Shown: piece after piece, positions 27,801 to 39,239 of the stretch
Layout: every line of letters begins with the position of its first letter
Numbering within the stretch: the first letter of the stretch is position 1
From: Schoenoplectus triqueter
Taxonomy: Eukaryota > Streptophyta > Magnoliopsida > Poales > Cyperaceae
DNA length: 64,000 bases
Direction of reading: 5' to 3'
NCBI GenBank assembly: GCA_964058805.1
Contig: CAXKVV010002167.1
Span: 1 to 64,000, forward strand
Translations under genes and position numbers: made by a program
The notes under the pieces: model-generated
Seen by the model: only the letters and a program-made list of their open reading frames with translations
Databases searched by the model: none
What the model was told of the DNA's origin: nothing

Positions 27801-30060
27801 CGGCACCGCCGAAAACGAGTCCGGGCGCGCAAAACATGAAAACGGCACCCGACGACCTCGGCAACGCCCAAAACGTGTCCGGGCGCGAAAAACTTGAAAA
27901 CGGGAAAGGACGCCCTCGGTACCGCCGAAAACGAGTCCGGGCGCGCAAAACAAGAAAACGGGACCCGACACCCTCGGCACTGCCGAAAACGAGTCCGGGC
28001 GCGCAAAACTTGAAAACGGGAAAGGACGCCCTCGGTAACGCCGAAAACGAGTCCGACCGCGCAAAACATGAAAACGGGACCCGACGACCTCGGCACCGTC
28101 AAAAACGAGTCCGGGCGCGCAAAACATGAATACGGGACCCGACGACCTCGGCTACGCCGAAAACGTGTCCGTGCACGCAAAACAAGAAAACGGGACCCGA
28201 TGACGTCGGCACCGCCGCAAACGAGTCCGGGCGCGCAAAACATGAAAACGGCACCCGACGACCTCGGCAACGCCCAAAACGTGTCCGAACGCGGAAAACT
28301 CGAAAACGGGACAGGACGCCCTCGGTACCGCCGAAAACGTGTGCGGGCGCGCAAAACATGAAAACTGGACCCGACGCCCTCGGCACCGCCGTAAACGAGT
28401 CCGGGCGCGCAAAACTTGAAAACGGGAAAGGACGCCCTCGGTAACGCCGAAAAAGAGTCCGGGCGCGCAAAACATGCAAACGGGACCCGACGACCTCGGC
28501 ACCGCCGAATACGAGTCCGGGTGCGAAAAACTTGAAAACGAGAAAGGACGCCCTCGGTACCGCCGAAAAAGTGTCCGGGCGCGCAAAACATGAAAACGGC
28601 ACCCGACGACCTCGGCAGCGCCCAAAACGTGTCTGGGCGCGAATAACTTGAAAACGGGAAAGGACGCCCTCGGTACCGCCAAAAACGAGTCCGGGCTCGC
28701 AAAACAAGAAAACGAGACCCGACGACGTCGGCACCGCCGAAAATGAGTCCGGGCGCGCAAAACATGAAAACGGCACCCGACGACCTCGGCAACGCCCAAA
28801 ACGTGTCCGAGCGCGCAAAACTCGAAAACGGGACAGGACGCCCTCGGTACCGCCGAAAACGAGTCCGGGCGCGCAAAACATGAAAACGGGACTCAACGCT
28901 CTCGACAATGCCCAAAACGTGTCCGGGCGCGCAAAACTCGAAAACGGGACAGGACGCCCTCGGTACCGCCGAAAACGTGTCCGGGCGCGCAAAACATGAA
29001 AACGGGACCCGACGCCCTCGGCACCACCGTAAACGAGTCCGGGCGCGCAAAACTTGAAAACGGGAAAGGACGCCCTCGGCAACGCCGAAAACGAGTCCGG
29101 GCGCGCAAAACATGAAAACGGGACCCGACAACCTCGGCGCCGCCGAAAACGAGTCCGGGCGCGCAAAACATGAAAACGGGACTCAACGCCCTCGGCAACG
29201 CCCAAAACGTGTCCGGCCACGCAAAACTCGAAAACAGGACCCGACGACGTCGGCACCGCCGAAAACGAGTCCGGGCGCGCAAAACATGAAAACGGCACCC
29301 GACGACCTCGGCAACGCCCAAAACGTGTCCGGGCGCGAAAAACTTGAAAACGGGAAAGGACGCCCTTGGTACCGTCGAAAACGAGTCCGGGCGCGCAAAA
29401 CAAGAAAACGGGACCCGACAACCTCGGCGCCGCCGAAAATGAGTACGGGCGCGCAAAACATTAAAACGAGACCCGACGACCGCGACAACGCCCAAAACGT
29501 GTCCGAGCGCGCAAAACTCGAAAACGGGACAGGACACCCTCGGTACCGCCGAAAATGAGTCCGGGCGCGCAAAACATGAAAACGGGACTCGACGCCCTCG
29601 GCAACGCCCAAAACGGGTCCGGGCGCGCAAAACTCGAAAACGGGACAGGTCACCCTCGGTACCGCTGAAAACGAGACGAGTCCGGGCTCGCAAAACATGA
29701 AAACAGGACTCGACGCCCTCGGCAACGCCCAAAACGTGTCCGGGCGCGCAAAACTTGAAAACGGGATAGGACGCCCTCGGTACCGCCGAAAACGTGTCCG
29801 GGCGCGCAAAACATGAAAACGGGACCCGACGCCCTCGGCACCGCCGTAAACGAGTCCGGGCGCGCAAAACTTGAAAACGGGAAAGGACACCCCCGGCAAC
29901 GCCGAAAACGAGTCCGGGCGCGCAAAACATGAAAACGGAACCCGACAACCTCGGCGCCGCCGAAAACGAGTCCGGGCGCGCAAAACATGAAAACGGGACT
30001 CGACGCCCTCGGCAACGCCCAAAACGTGTCCGGCCGCGCAAAACTCGAAAACGGGACCCG
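21801..30060. repeat. Satellite segmental duplication, copy 2 (about 8.2 kb)
   Basis: Direct tandem partner of the block at about 13380-21800. Compared with copy 1 it lacks about five monomers (290 bp) near 22.3 kb, and nine monomers (522 bp) near 26.4 kb, where copy 1 repeats a 522-bp stretch (18257 and 18779). Most distinctive variants are shared, including single-base changes, which points to recent amplification. After the block, a further local copy at about 817 bp (14 monomers) is seen (29112 against 29929). Confidence 0.8.
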
Positions 30061-31299
30061 ACGACGTCGCCACCGCCGAAAACGAGTCCAGGCGCGCAAA
30101 ACATGAAAACGGCACCCGACGACCTCGGCAACGCCCAAAACGTGTCCGGGCGCGAAAAACTTGAAAACGGGAAAGGATGCCCTCGGTACCGTCGAAAACG
30201 AGTCCGGGCGCGCAAAACAAGAAAACGGGACCCGACAACCTCGGCGCCGCCGAAAACGAGTCCGGGCACGCAAAACATTAAAACGAGACCCGACGACCGC
30301 GACAACGCCCAAAACGTGTCCGAGCGCGCAAAACTCGAAAACGGGACAGGACACCCTCGGTACCGCCGAAAACGAGTCCGGGCGCGCAAAACATGAAAAC
30401 GGGACTCGACGCCCTCGGCAACGCCCAAAACGTGTCCGGCCGCGCAAAACTCGAAAACGGGACAGGTCACCCTCGGTACCGCTGAAAACGAGACGAGTCC
30501 GGGCGCGCAAAACATGAAAACGGGACTCGACGCCCTCGGCAACGCCCAAAACGTGTCCGGGCGCGTAAAACTCGAAAACGGGATAGGACGCCCTCAGTAC
30601 CGCCGAAAACGTGTCCGGGCGCGCAAAACATGAAAACGGGACCCGACGCCCTCGGCACCGCCGTAAACGAGTCCGGGCGCGCAAAACTTGAAAACGGGAA
30701 AGGACGGCCCCGGCAACGCCGAAAAAGAGTCCGGGCGCGCAAAACATGAAAACGGGACCCGACGACCTCGGCAACGCCGAAAACGTGTCCGGGCGTGCAA
30801 AACAAGAAAACGGGACCCGACGACGTCGGCACCGCCGAAAACGAGTCCGGGAGCGCAAAACATGAAAACGGCACCCGACGACCTCGGCAACGTCCTAAAC
30901 GTGTCCGGGCGCGAAAAACAAGAAAACGGGACCGGACGACGTCGGCACCGCCGAAAACGAGTCCGGGCGAGCAAAACATTAAAACGTTACTCGACGACCT
31001 CGGCAACGCCCAAAATGTGTCCGAGCGCGCAAAACTCGAAAACGGGACAGGACGCCCTCGGTTCCGCCGAAAACGAGTCCGGGCGCGCAATACATGAAAA
31101 CGGGACTCGACGCCCTCGGCAACCCAAAACGTGTCCGAGCGCGCAAAACTCGAAAACGGGACAGGACGCCCTCGGTACCGCCGAAAACGTGTCCGGGCGC
31201 GCAAAACATGAAAACGGGACTCGACGCCCTCGGCACCGCCATAAACGATTCGGGGGGCGCAAAACTTGAAAACGGGAAAGGACGCCCCCGGTAGCAACG

Positions 31300-34200
31300 A
31301 AAACGAGTCCGGGCGCGCAAAACATGAAAACGGGACCCGACGACCTCGGCACCGCCGAAAACGAGTCCGGGCGCGCAAAACATGAAAACGAGACCCGACC
31401 ACCGCGGCAACCCCGAAAACGTGTCCGGGCGCGCAAAACAAGAAAACTGGACTGGACGACGTCGGCACCGCCGAAAATGAGTCCGGGCGCGCAAAACATG
31501 GTAACGGCACCCGACGACCTCGGCAACGTCCTAAACGTGTCCGGGCGCGAAAAACTTGAAAACGGGAAAGGACACCCTCGGTACCGCCGAAAACGAGTCC
31601 GGGTGCGCAAAACAAGAAAACGGGACCCGACGACGTCGGCACCGCCGAAAACGAGTCCGGGCGAGCAAAACATGAAAACGTTTCTCGACGACCTCGGCAA
31701 CGCCCAAAACGTGTCCGAGCGCGCAAAACTCAAAAACGGGACAGGTCGCCCTCGGTACCGCCGAAAACGTGTCCGGGCGCGCAAAACATGAAAAGGGGAC
31801 CCGACGCCCTCGGCACCGCCGTAAACGAGTCCGGGCGCGCAAAACTTGAAAATGGGAAAGGACGCCCTCGGTAACGCCGAAAACGAGTCCGGGCGCGCAA
31901 AACATGAAAACGGGACCCGACGACCTCGGCACCGCCCAAAACGTGTCCGAGCGCGCAAAACTCGAAAACGGGACAGGACGCCCTCAGTACCGCCGAAAAC
32001 GAGTCCGGGTGCGCAAAACATGAAAACGGCACCCGACGACCTCGGCAACGCCCAAAACGTGTCCGGGCGCGAAAAACTTGAAAACGGGAAAGGACGCCCT
32101 CGGTACCGCCAAAAACGAGTCCGGGCGCGCAAAACAAGAAAACGAGACCCGACGACGTCGGCACCGCCTAAAACGAGTCCGGGCGCGCAAAACATGAAAA
32201 CGGCACCCGACGACCTCGGCAACGCCCAAAACGTGTTCGAGCGCGCAAAACTCGAAAACGGGACAGGAAGCCCTCGGTACCGCCGAAAATGAGTCCGGGC
32301 GCGCAAAACATGAAAACGGGACTCCACGCCCTCGGCAATGCCCAAAACGTGTCCGGGCGCGCAAAACTCGAAAACGAGACAGGACGCCCTCGGTACCGCC
32401 GAAAACGTGTCCGGGCGCGCAAAACATGAAAACGGGACCCGACGCCCTCGGCACCGCCGTAAACGAGTCCGGGCGCGCAAATCTTGAAAACGGGAAAGGA
32501 CGCCCCCGGCAACGCCGAAAACGGGTCCGGGCGCGCAAAACATGAAAACGGGACCCGACAAACTCGGCGCCGCCGAAAACGAGTCCGGGCGCGCAAAACA
32601 TGAAAACGAGACCCGACGACCGCGGCAACGTCGAAAACGTGTCCGGGAGCGCAAAACAAGAAAACGGGACCCGACGACGTCGGCACCGCCGAAAACGAGT
32701 CCGGGCGCGCAAAACATGAAAACGTGACCCGACGACCTCGGCACCGCCCAAAACGTGTCCGAGCGCGCAAAACTCGAAAACGGGACAGGACGCCCTCGGT
32801 ACCGCCGAAAACGAGTCCGGGCGCGCAAAACATGAAAACGGGACTCGACGCCCTCGGCAACGCCCAAAACGTGTCCGGCCGCGCAAAACTCGAAAACGGG
32901 ACCCGACGACGTCGGCACCGCCGAAAACGAGTCCGGGAGCGCAAAACATGAAAACGGCACCCGACGACCTCGGCAACGTCCTAAACGTGTCCGGGCGCGA
33001 AAAACTTGAAAACGGGAAAGGACGCCCTCGGTACCGCCGAAACGAGTCCGGGCGCGCAAAACAAGAAAACGGGACCGGACGACGTCGGCACCGCCGAAAA
33101 CGAGTCCGGGCGAGAAAAACATTAAAACGGGACTCGACGCCCTCGGCAGCCCAAAACGTGTCCGAGCGCGCAAAACTCGAAAACGGGACAGGACGCCCTC
33201 GGTACCGCCGAAAACGTGTCCGGGCGCGCAAAACATGAAAACGGGACTCGACGCCCTCGGCACCGCCGTAAACGATTCGGGGGGCGCAAAACTTGAAAAC
33301 GGGAAAGGACGCCCCCGGTAGCAACGAAAACGAGTCCGGGCGCGCAAAACATGAAAACGGGACCCGACGACCTCGGCACCGCCGAAAACGAGTCCGGGCG
33401 CGCAAAACATGAAAACGAGACCCGACCACCGCGGCAACCCCGAAAACGTGTCCGGGCGCGCAAAACAAGAAAACTGGACCGGACGACGTCGGCACCGCCG
33501 AAAACGAGTCCGGGCGCGCAAAACATGGTAACGGCACCCGACGACCTCGGCAACGTCCTAAACGTGTCCGGGCGCGAAAAACTTGAAAACGGGAAAGGAC
33601 ACCCTCGGTACCGCCGAAAACGAGTCCGGGTGCGCAAAACAAGAAAACGGGACCCGACGACGTCGGCACCGCCGAAAACGAGTCCGGGCGAGCAAAACAT
33701 GAAAACGTTTCTCGACGACCTCGGCAACGCCCAAAACGTGTCCGAGCGCGCAAAACTCGAAAACGGGACAGGTCGCCCTCGGTACCGCCGAAAACGTGTC
33801 CGGGCGCGCAAAACATGAAAACGGGACCCGACGCCCTCGGCACCGCCGTAAACGAGTCCGGGCGCGCAAAACTTGAAAATGGGAAAGGACGCCCTCGGTA
33901 ACGCCGAAAACGAGTCCGGGCGCGCAAAACATGAAAACGGGACCCGACGACCTCGGCACCGCCCAAAACGTGTCCGAGCGCGCAAAACTCGAAAACGGGA
34001 CCCGACGACGTCGGCACCGCCGAAAACGAGTCCGGGCGCGCAAAACATGAAAACGGCACCCGACGACCTCGGCAATGCCCAAAACGTGTCCGGGCGCGAA
34101 AAACTTGAAAACGGGAAAGGACGCCCTCGGTACCGCCGAAAACGAGTCAGGGCGCACAAAACAAGAAAACGAGACCCGACAACCTCGGCGCCGCCGAAAA

Positions 34201-37200
34201 CGAGTCCGGGCGCGCAAAACATTAAAACTAGACCCGACGACCGCGGCAACGCCCAAAACGTGTCCGAGCGCGCAAAACTCGAAAACAGGACAGGTCACCC
34301 TCGGCACCGCCGAAAACGAGTCCGGGCGAGCAAAACATGAAAAAGTTTCTCGACGACCTCGGCAACGCCCAAAACGTGTCCGGGCGCGAAAAACTTGAAA
34401 AAGGGAAAGGACGCCCTCGGAACCGCCGAAAACGAGTCCGGCCGCGCAAAACAAGAAAACCGGACCCGACGCCCTCGGCACCGCCGTAAACGAGTCCGGG
34501 CGCGCAAAACATGAAAACGGGACTCGACGCCCTCGGCAACGCCCAAAACGTGTCCGGGCGCGCAAAACTCGAAAACGGGATAGGACGCCCTCGGTACCGC
34601 CCAAAACGAGTCCGGGCGCGCAAAACATGAAAACGTGACCCGACGACCTCGGCACCGCCCAAAACGTGTCCGAGCGCGCAAAACTCGAAAACGGGACAGG
34701 ACGCCCTCGGTACCGCCGAAAACGAGTCCGGGCGCGAAAAACATGAAAACGGGACTCGACGCCCTCGGCAACGCCCAAAACGTGTCCGGCCGCGCAAAAC
34801 TCGAAAACAGGACCCGACGACGTCGGCACCGCCGAAAACGAGTCCGGGCGCGCAAAACATGAAAACGGCACCCGACGACCTCGGCAACGCCCAAAACGTG
34901 TCCGGGCGCGAAAAACTTGAAAACGGGAAAGGACGTCCTCGGTACCGCCGAAAACGAGTCAGGGCGCACAAAACAAGAAAACGAGACCCGACAACCTCGG
35001 CGCCGCCGAAAACGAGTCCGGGCGCGCAAAACATTAAAACTAGACCCGACGACCGCGGCAACGCCCAAAACGTGTCCGAGCGCGCAAAACTCGAAAACGG
35101 GACAGGACGCCCTCGGTACCGCCGAAAACGAGTACGGGCGCGCAAAACATGAAAACGGGACTCGACGCCCTCGGCAACGCCCAAAACGTGTCCGGCCGCG
35201 CAAAACTCGAAAACGGGACAGGTCACCCTCGGTACCGCTGAAAACGTGACGAGTCCGGGCGCGCAAAACATGAAAACGGGACTCGACGCCCTCGGCAACG
35301 CCCAAAACGTGTCCGGGCGCGCAAAACTCGAAAACGGGATAGGACGCCCTCGGTACCGCCGAAAACGTGTCCGGGCGCGCAAAACATGAAAACGGGACCC
35401 GACGCCCTCGGCACCGCCGTAAACGAGTCCGGGCGCGCAAAACTTGAAAACGGGAAAGGACGTCCCCGGCAACGCCGAAAACGAGTCCGGGCGCGCAAAA
35501 CATGAAAACGGGACCCGACGACCTCGGCACCGCCGAAAACGAGTCCGGGCGCGCAAAACATGAAAACGGGACCCGACGACCTCGGCAACGCCGAAAACGT
35601 GTCCGGGCGTGCAAAACAAGAAAACGGGACCCGACGACGTCGGCACCGCCGAAAACGAGTCCGGGAGCGCAAAACATGAAAACGGCACCCGACGACCTCG
35701 GCAACGTCCTAAACGTGTCCGGGAGCGAAAAACTTGAAAACGGGAAAGGACGCCCTCGGTACCGCCGAAACGAGTCCGGGCGCGCAAAACAAGAAAACGG
35801 GACCGGACGACGTCGGCACCGCCGAAAACGAGTCCGGGCGAGCAAAACATGAAAACGTTACTCGACGACCTCGACAACGCCCAAAACGTGTCCGAGCGCG
35901 CAAAACTCGAAAACGGGACAGGACGCCCTCGGTTCCGCCGAAAACGAGTCCGGGCGCGCAATACATGAAAACGGGACTCGACGCCCTCGGCAGCCCAAAA
36001 CGTGTCCGAGCGCGCAAAACTCGAAAACGGGACAGGACGCCCTCGGCACCGCCGAAAACGTGTCCGGGCGCGCAAAACATGAAAACGGGACCCGACGCCC
36101 TCGGCACCGCCGTAAACGATTCGGGGGGCGCAAAACTTGAAAACGGGAAAGGACATCCCCGGTAGCAACGAAAACGAGTCCGGGCGCGCAAAACATGAAA
36201 ACGGGGCCCGACGACCTCGGCACCGCCGAAAACGAGTCCGGGCGCGCAAAACATGAAAACGAGACCCGACCACCGCGGCAACCCCGAAAACGTGTCCGGG
36301 CGCGCAAAATAAGAAAACTGGACCGGACGACGTCGGCACCTCCGAAAACGAGTCCGGGCGCGCAAAACATGGTAACGGCACCCGACGACCTCGGCAACGT
36401 CCTAAACGTCTCCGGGCGCGAAAAACATGAAAACGGGAAAGGACACCCTCGGTACCGCCGAAAACGAGTCCGGGTGCGCAAAACAAGATAAACGGGACCC
36501 GACGACGTCGGCACCGCCGAAAACGAGTCCGGGCGAGCAAAACATGAAAACGTTTCTCGACGACCTCGGCAACGACCAAAACGTGTCCGAGCGCGCAAAA
36601 CTCGAAAACGGGACAGGTCGCCCTCGGTACCGCCGAAAACGTGTCCGGGCGCGCAAAACATGAAAACGGGACCCGACGCCCTCGGCACCGACGTAAACGA
36701 GTCCGGGCGCGCAAAACTTGAAAATGGGAAAGGACGCCCTCGGTAACGCCGAAAACGAGTCCGGGCGCGCAAAACATGAAAACGGGACCCGACGACCTCG
36801 GCACCGCCCAAAACGTGTCCGAGCGCGCAAAACTCGAAAACGGGACAGGACGCCCTCGGTACCGCCGAAAACGAGTCCGGGTGCGCAAAACATGAAAACG
36901 GCACCCGACGACCTCGGCAACGCCCAAAACGTGTCCGGGCGCGAAAAACTTGAAAACGGGAAAGGACGCCCTCGGTACCGCCAAAAACGAGACCGGGCGC
37001 GCAAAACAAGAAAACGAGACCCGACGACGTCGGCACCGCCGAAAACGAGTCCGGGCGCGCAAAACATGAAAACGGCACCCGACGACCTCGGCAACGCCCA
37101 AAACGTGTCCGAGCGCGCAAAACTCGAAAACGGGACAGGACGCCCTCGGTACCGCCGAAAATGAGTCCGGGCGCGCAAAACATGAAAACGGGACTCCACG

Positions 37201-37632
37201 CCCTCGGCAATGCCCAAAACGTGTCCGGCGCGCGCAAAACTCGAAAACGAGACAGGACGCCCTCGGTACAGCCGAAAACGTGTCCGGGCGCGCAAAACAT
37301 GAAAACGGGACCCGACGCCCTCGGCACCGCCGTAAACGAGTCCGGGCGCGCAAAGCTTGAAAACGGGAAAGGACGCCCCCGGCAACGCCGAAAACGAGTC
37401 CGGGCGCGCAAAACATGAAAACGGGACCCGACAAACTCGGCGCCGCCGAAAACGAGTCCGGGCGCGCAAAACATGAAAACGAGACCCGACGACCGCGGCA
37501 ACGCCGAAAACGTGTCCGGGAGCGCAAAACAAGAAAACGGGACCCGACGACGTCGGCACCGCCGAAAACGAGTCCGGGCGCGCAAAACATGAAAACGTGA
37601 CCCGACGACCTCGGCACCGCCCAAAACGTGTC
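31300..37632. repeat. Nested satellite duplications (2.03, 2.84 and 4.87 kb offsets)
   Basis: The same ordered set of variant monomers begins near 31324, 33351 and 36195 (offsets 2027 and 2844). Another set begins near 31846, 33873 and 36718. The monomers at 32542 and 37415 are 4873 bp apart (84 monomers). Shared markers include AACCCCGAAAACGTG, CATGGTAACGGCACC and GATTCGGGGGGCGC variants. The stretch next to the retrotransposon is thus a copy of 32.4-32.76 kb, which gives a view of the uninterrupted insertion site. Confidence 0.75.
37628..37632. other. Left insertion junction / candidate 5-bp target site (GTGTC)
   Basis: The satellite monomer reads CCCAAAACGTGTC and then switches to LTR sequence. 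The paralogous monomer near 32757 continues GTGTCCGAGCGCGC, so it represents the empty site. A 5-bp duplication would predict GTGTC again outside the right LTR, which is out of view. Confidence 0.6.
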
Positions 37633-37659
37633 TGTGCGACCCTTTTTCGCGCGCCGCCG

Positions 37660-37677
37660 CACCGCCGCCGGGCGGTG
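37660..37677. other. GC-rich hairpin at the LTR terminus
   Basis: CACCGCC (37660-37666) pairs with GGCGGTG (37671-37677) around a four-base loop. A second stem-loop, CAGTGGG...CCCACTG, lies at 37811-37832. Both recur in the right LTR (offset 22064). In the element RNA they would sit at the U5 end near the PBS. Confidence 0.6.
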
Positions 37678-37950
37678 GGTTCTGCGGAAGAAGGACACGG
37701 AGATCCCTCCCGAGCGTGCATCTGAGTGGGCGTCGGCCGATTCTGCCGTTTAGAGATATTTAGTATGCACATTCAGGGGGTTTTTAGTGATTGTGAGTTC
37801 TTGTAGATTCCAGTGGGCGCAAGCCCCCACTGTTAATTACCCTGGGCTACGAACCTCGAGGCACCTCTGGATCTTTGAAAGAGAGAAGCAAATAGTATAG
37901 TTAAGAGATGGGCAAGTGGTCGTCTAAGTTTATAAAAAGGGATCTACGGA

Positions 37951-38545
37951 AGATGAACCTACAAACAGATCGGTTCAATCTAGGGAAGACAAAACCTACA
38001 AACAGATCGGTTTTATCCTATGGGGGACGAACCTACAAACAGACCGGTTCAGTCCATGCCACCTCGAGATGTAACCTTACCAACAGACCAGGTTAATCTC
38101 TTCATAGGGGGCTTGAGGTGAGTCTACATACAGACCGACTCGACCTCCGTTGATCTAGAAGATAAACCTACAAACAGACCGGTTCAATCTTAACTAGTCA
38201 ACAACCAATCACACAAAATACAACTCGAAGCACTGAGCCGGTTGATCTTGAGGTTGGTGAATCAGGAGAAGGGTGGATATGGCCCACGTATTTCTTCTCA
38301 CCGATCTTCTAGATCATGAATTCGTAGCACTAAGCCGATTCATAAACCTAGGAAACACAATTGCACACAATTTTAAACCTGAAGCGCTGGGCCAGTTCAA
38401 CATTGAGGCATGTGTTAGTGAAGGAACCTACCTACAGAACGGTTCACATTCACTGTTTTGTGGATGAATCTACCAACAGACCGATTCAATCTCACAGTCT
38501 CGGGAAATGAGTCAGGAGACAAACTTGTCGACGGACGAGTTCAGT
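37951..38545. repeat. LTR motif array 1: CCTACAAACAGACCGGTT
   Basis: About nine copies of a degenerate 25-bp motif, AACCTACAAACAGACCGGTT followed by CAATC, at irregular spacing of 33-60 bp or more (for example near 37956, 37988, 38029, 38072, 38119, 38163, 38428 and 38465). Present identically in the right LTR from about 60015. The role is unknown. Such arrays in R-U5 could be protein-binding or RNA-structure elements. Confidence 0.85.
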
Positions 38546-38563
38546 CTTGCCAGCTCAAATGGT

Positions 38564-39175
38564 CATGAATTACTTGTTCATGACACCGAGTCATTAAGAT
38601 GTCACTTCGCTCGGACATCGTAATGTTCTTCTTCTTCAAAGTTGACATGTCTCTCCATGCTAATGTCGTAGCTTTGGTCAACCTTCAGTGAGCGTCAAGA
38701 TGTTCTTGTCTCGACTAATCATTCTATATGTTGCATTACTTGTGCAAAATTACTGTGTTGCCCTACACCCCTTGTGTGAGCGTATTCAATCATGAGTTAC
38801 TTGCTCATGGCAGCGAGTCATTAAGATGTCACCTATCTAGGACATCGTAATGTTCTTCTTCTTCAGAGTCGACATATATCTCCATGCTAGTGTCATAGCT
38901 CTGATTATTCTTCATCAAGCGTCAAGATGTTCCTGTCTCGACATACTTCTTCATGCTGTTATCGAAGCCTTAATCATCTCACGTCAAGATGTTCCTGTCT
39001 CGACATATCTTGTTATTCTTCATCAAGTGTCAAGATGTTCTTGTCTCGACATATCTTCTCATATTGCTATTGAAGCCTTAATCATCTCACGCCAAGATGT
39101 TCCTGTCTCGACGTATCTTCTGTCATTGCAACTTTATTTATCTTCCGTCAAGATGTTCTTGTCTTGACTAATGTG
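38564..39175. repeat. LTR motif array 2: GTCAAGATGTTCTTGTCTCGAC
   Basis: Six copies of GTCAAGATGTTC followed by C/TTGTCTCGAC (near 38695, 38924, 38984, 39028, 39090 and 39148). They lie partly inside a 227-bp tandem duplication that starts at 38564 and 38791 (CATGAATTACTTGTTCATG against CATGAGTTACTTGCTCATG). The right LTR has the same array from about 60628. Confidence 0.85.
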
Positions 39176-39239
39176 TGCAAATATTCTCATGTGGCTCTAC
39201 ACTCCTTACGTGAGCATATTTATTCATTTCTTAAAATGC

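Larger units (their letters stand above)
1..37632. repeat. 58-bp GC-rich satellite array, about 649 monomers
   Basis: Head-to-tail tandem array with a 58-bp period, measured from successive CATGAAAACG / CTTGAAAACG anchors at 54, 112 and 170. A typical monomer runs AAAACGGGACCCGACGACCT, then CGGCACCGCCGAAAACGAGT, then CCGGGCGCGCAAAACATG. It is about 64% GC with about ten CpG sites. Two main classes, with core CGCCCAAAACGTGTCC or CGCCGAAAACGAGTCC, often alternate. The last anchor triplet varies among CATG, CTCG, CTTG and CAAG. All copies share one orientation. There are no spacers and no recognisable gene. I do not recognise the family, and no named satellite is claimed. A centromeric, subtelomeric or interstitial position cannot be told from sequence. 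The array is broken at 37632 by an LTR retrotransposon. Confidence 0.97.

Noticed and set aside
1..37632. CRISPR array
   Set aside because: The repeat is continuous, with no unique spacers and no cas genes, and it is embedded in plant retrotransposon context.
37633..37690. Satellite derived from the GC-rich LTR terminus
   Set aside because: The GGCGGTGC similarity is short and expected from GC-rich composition. No 58-bp period or longer match is visible in the LTR.
38850..39167. 105-codon ORF in the LTR (also 60914-61231)
   Set aside because: It is built from the GTCAAGATGTTC repeat motif and shows no protein features. It recurs only because the LTR is duplicated.
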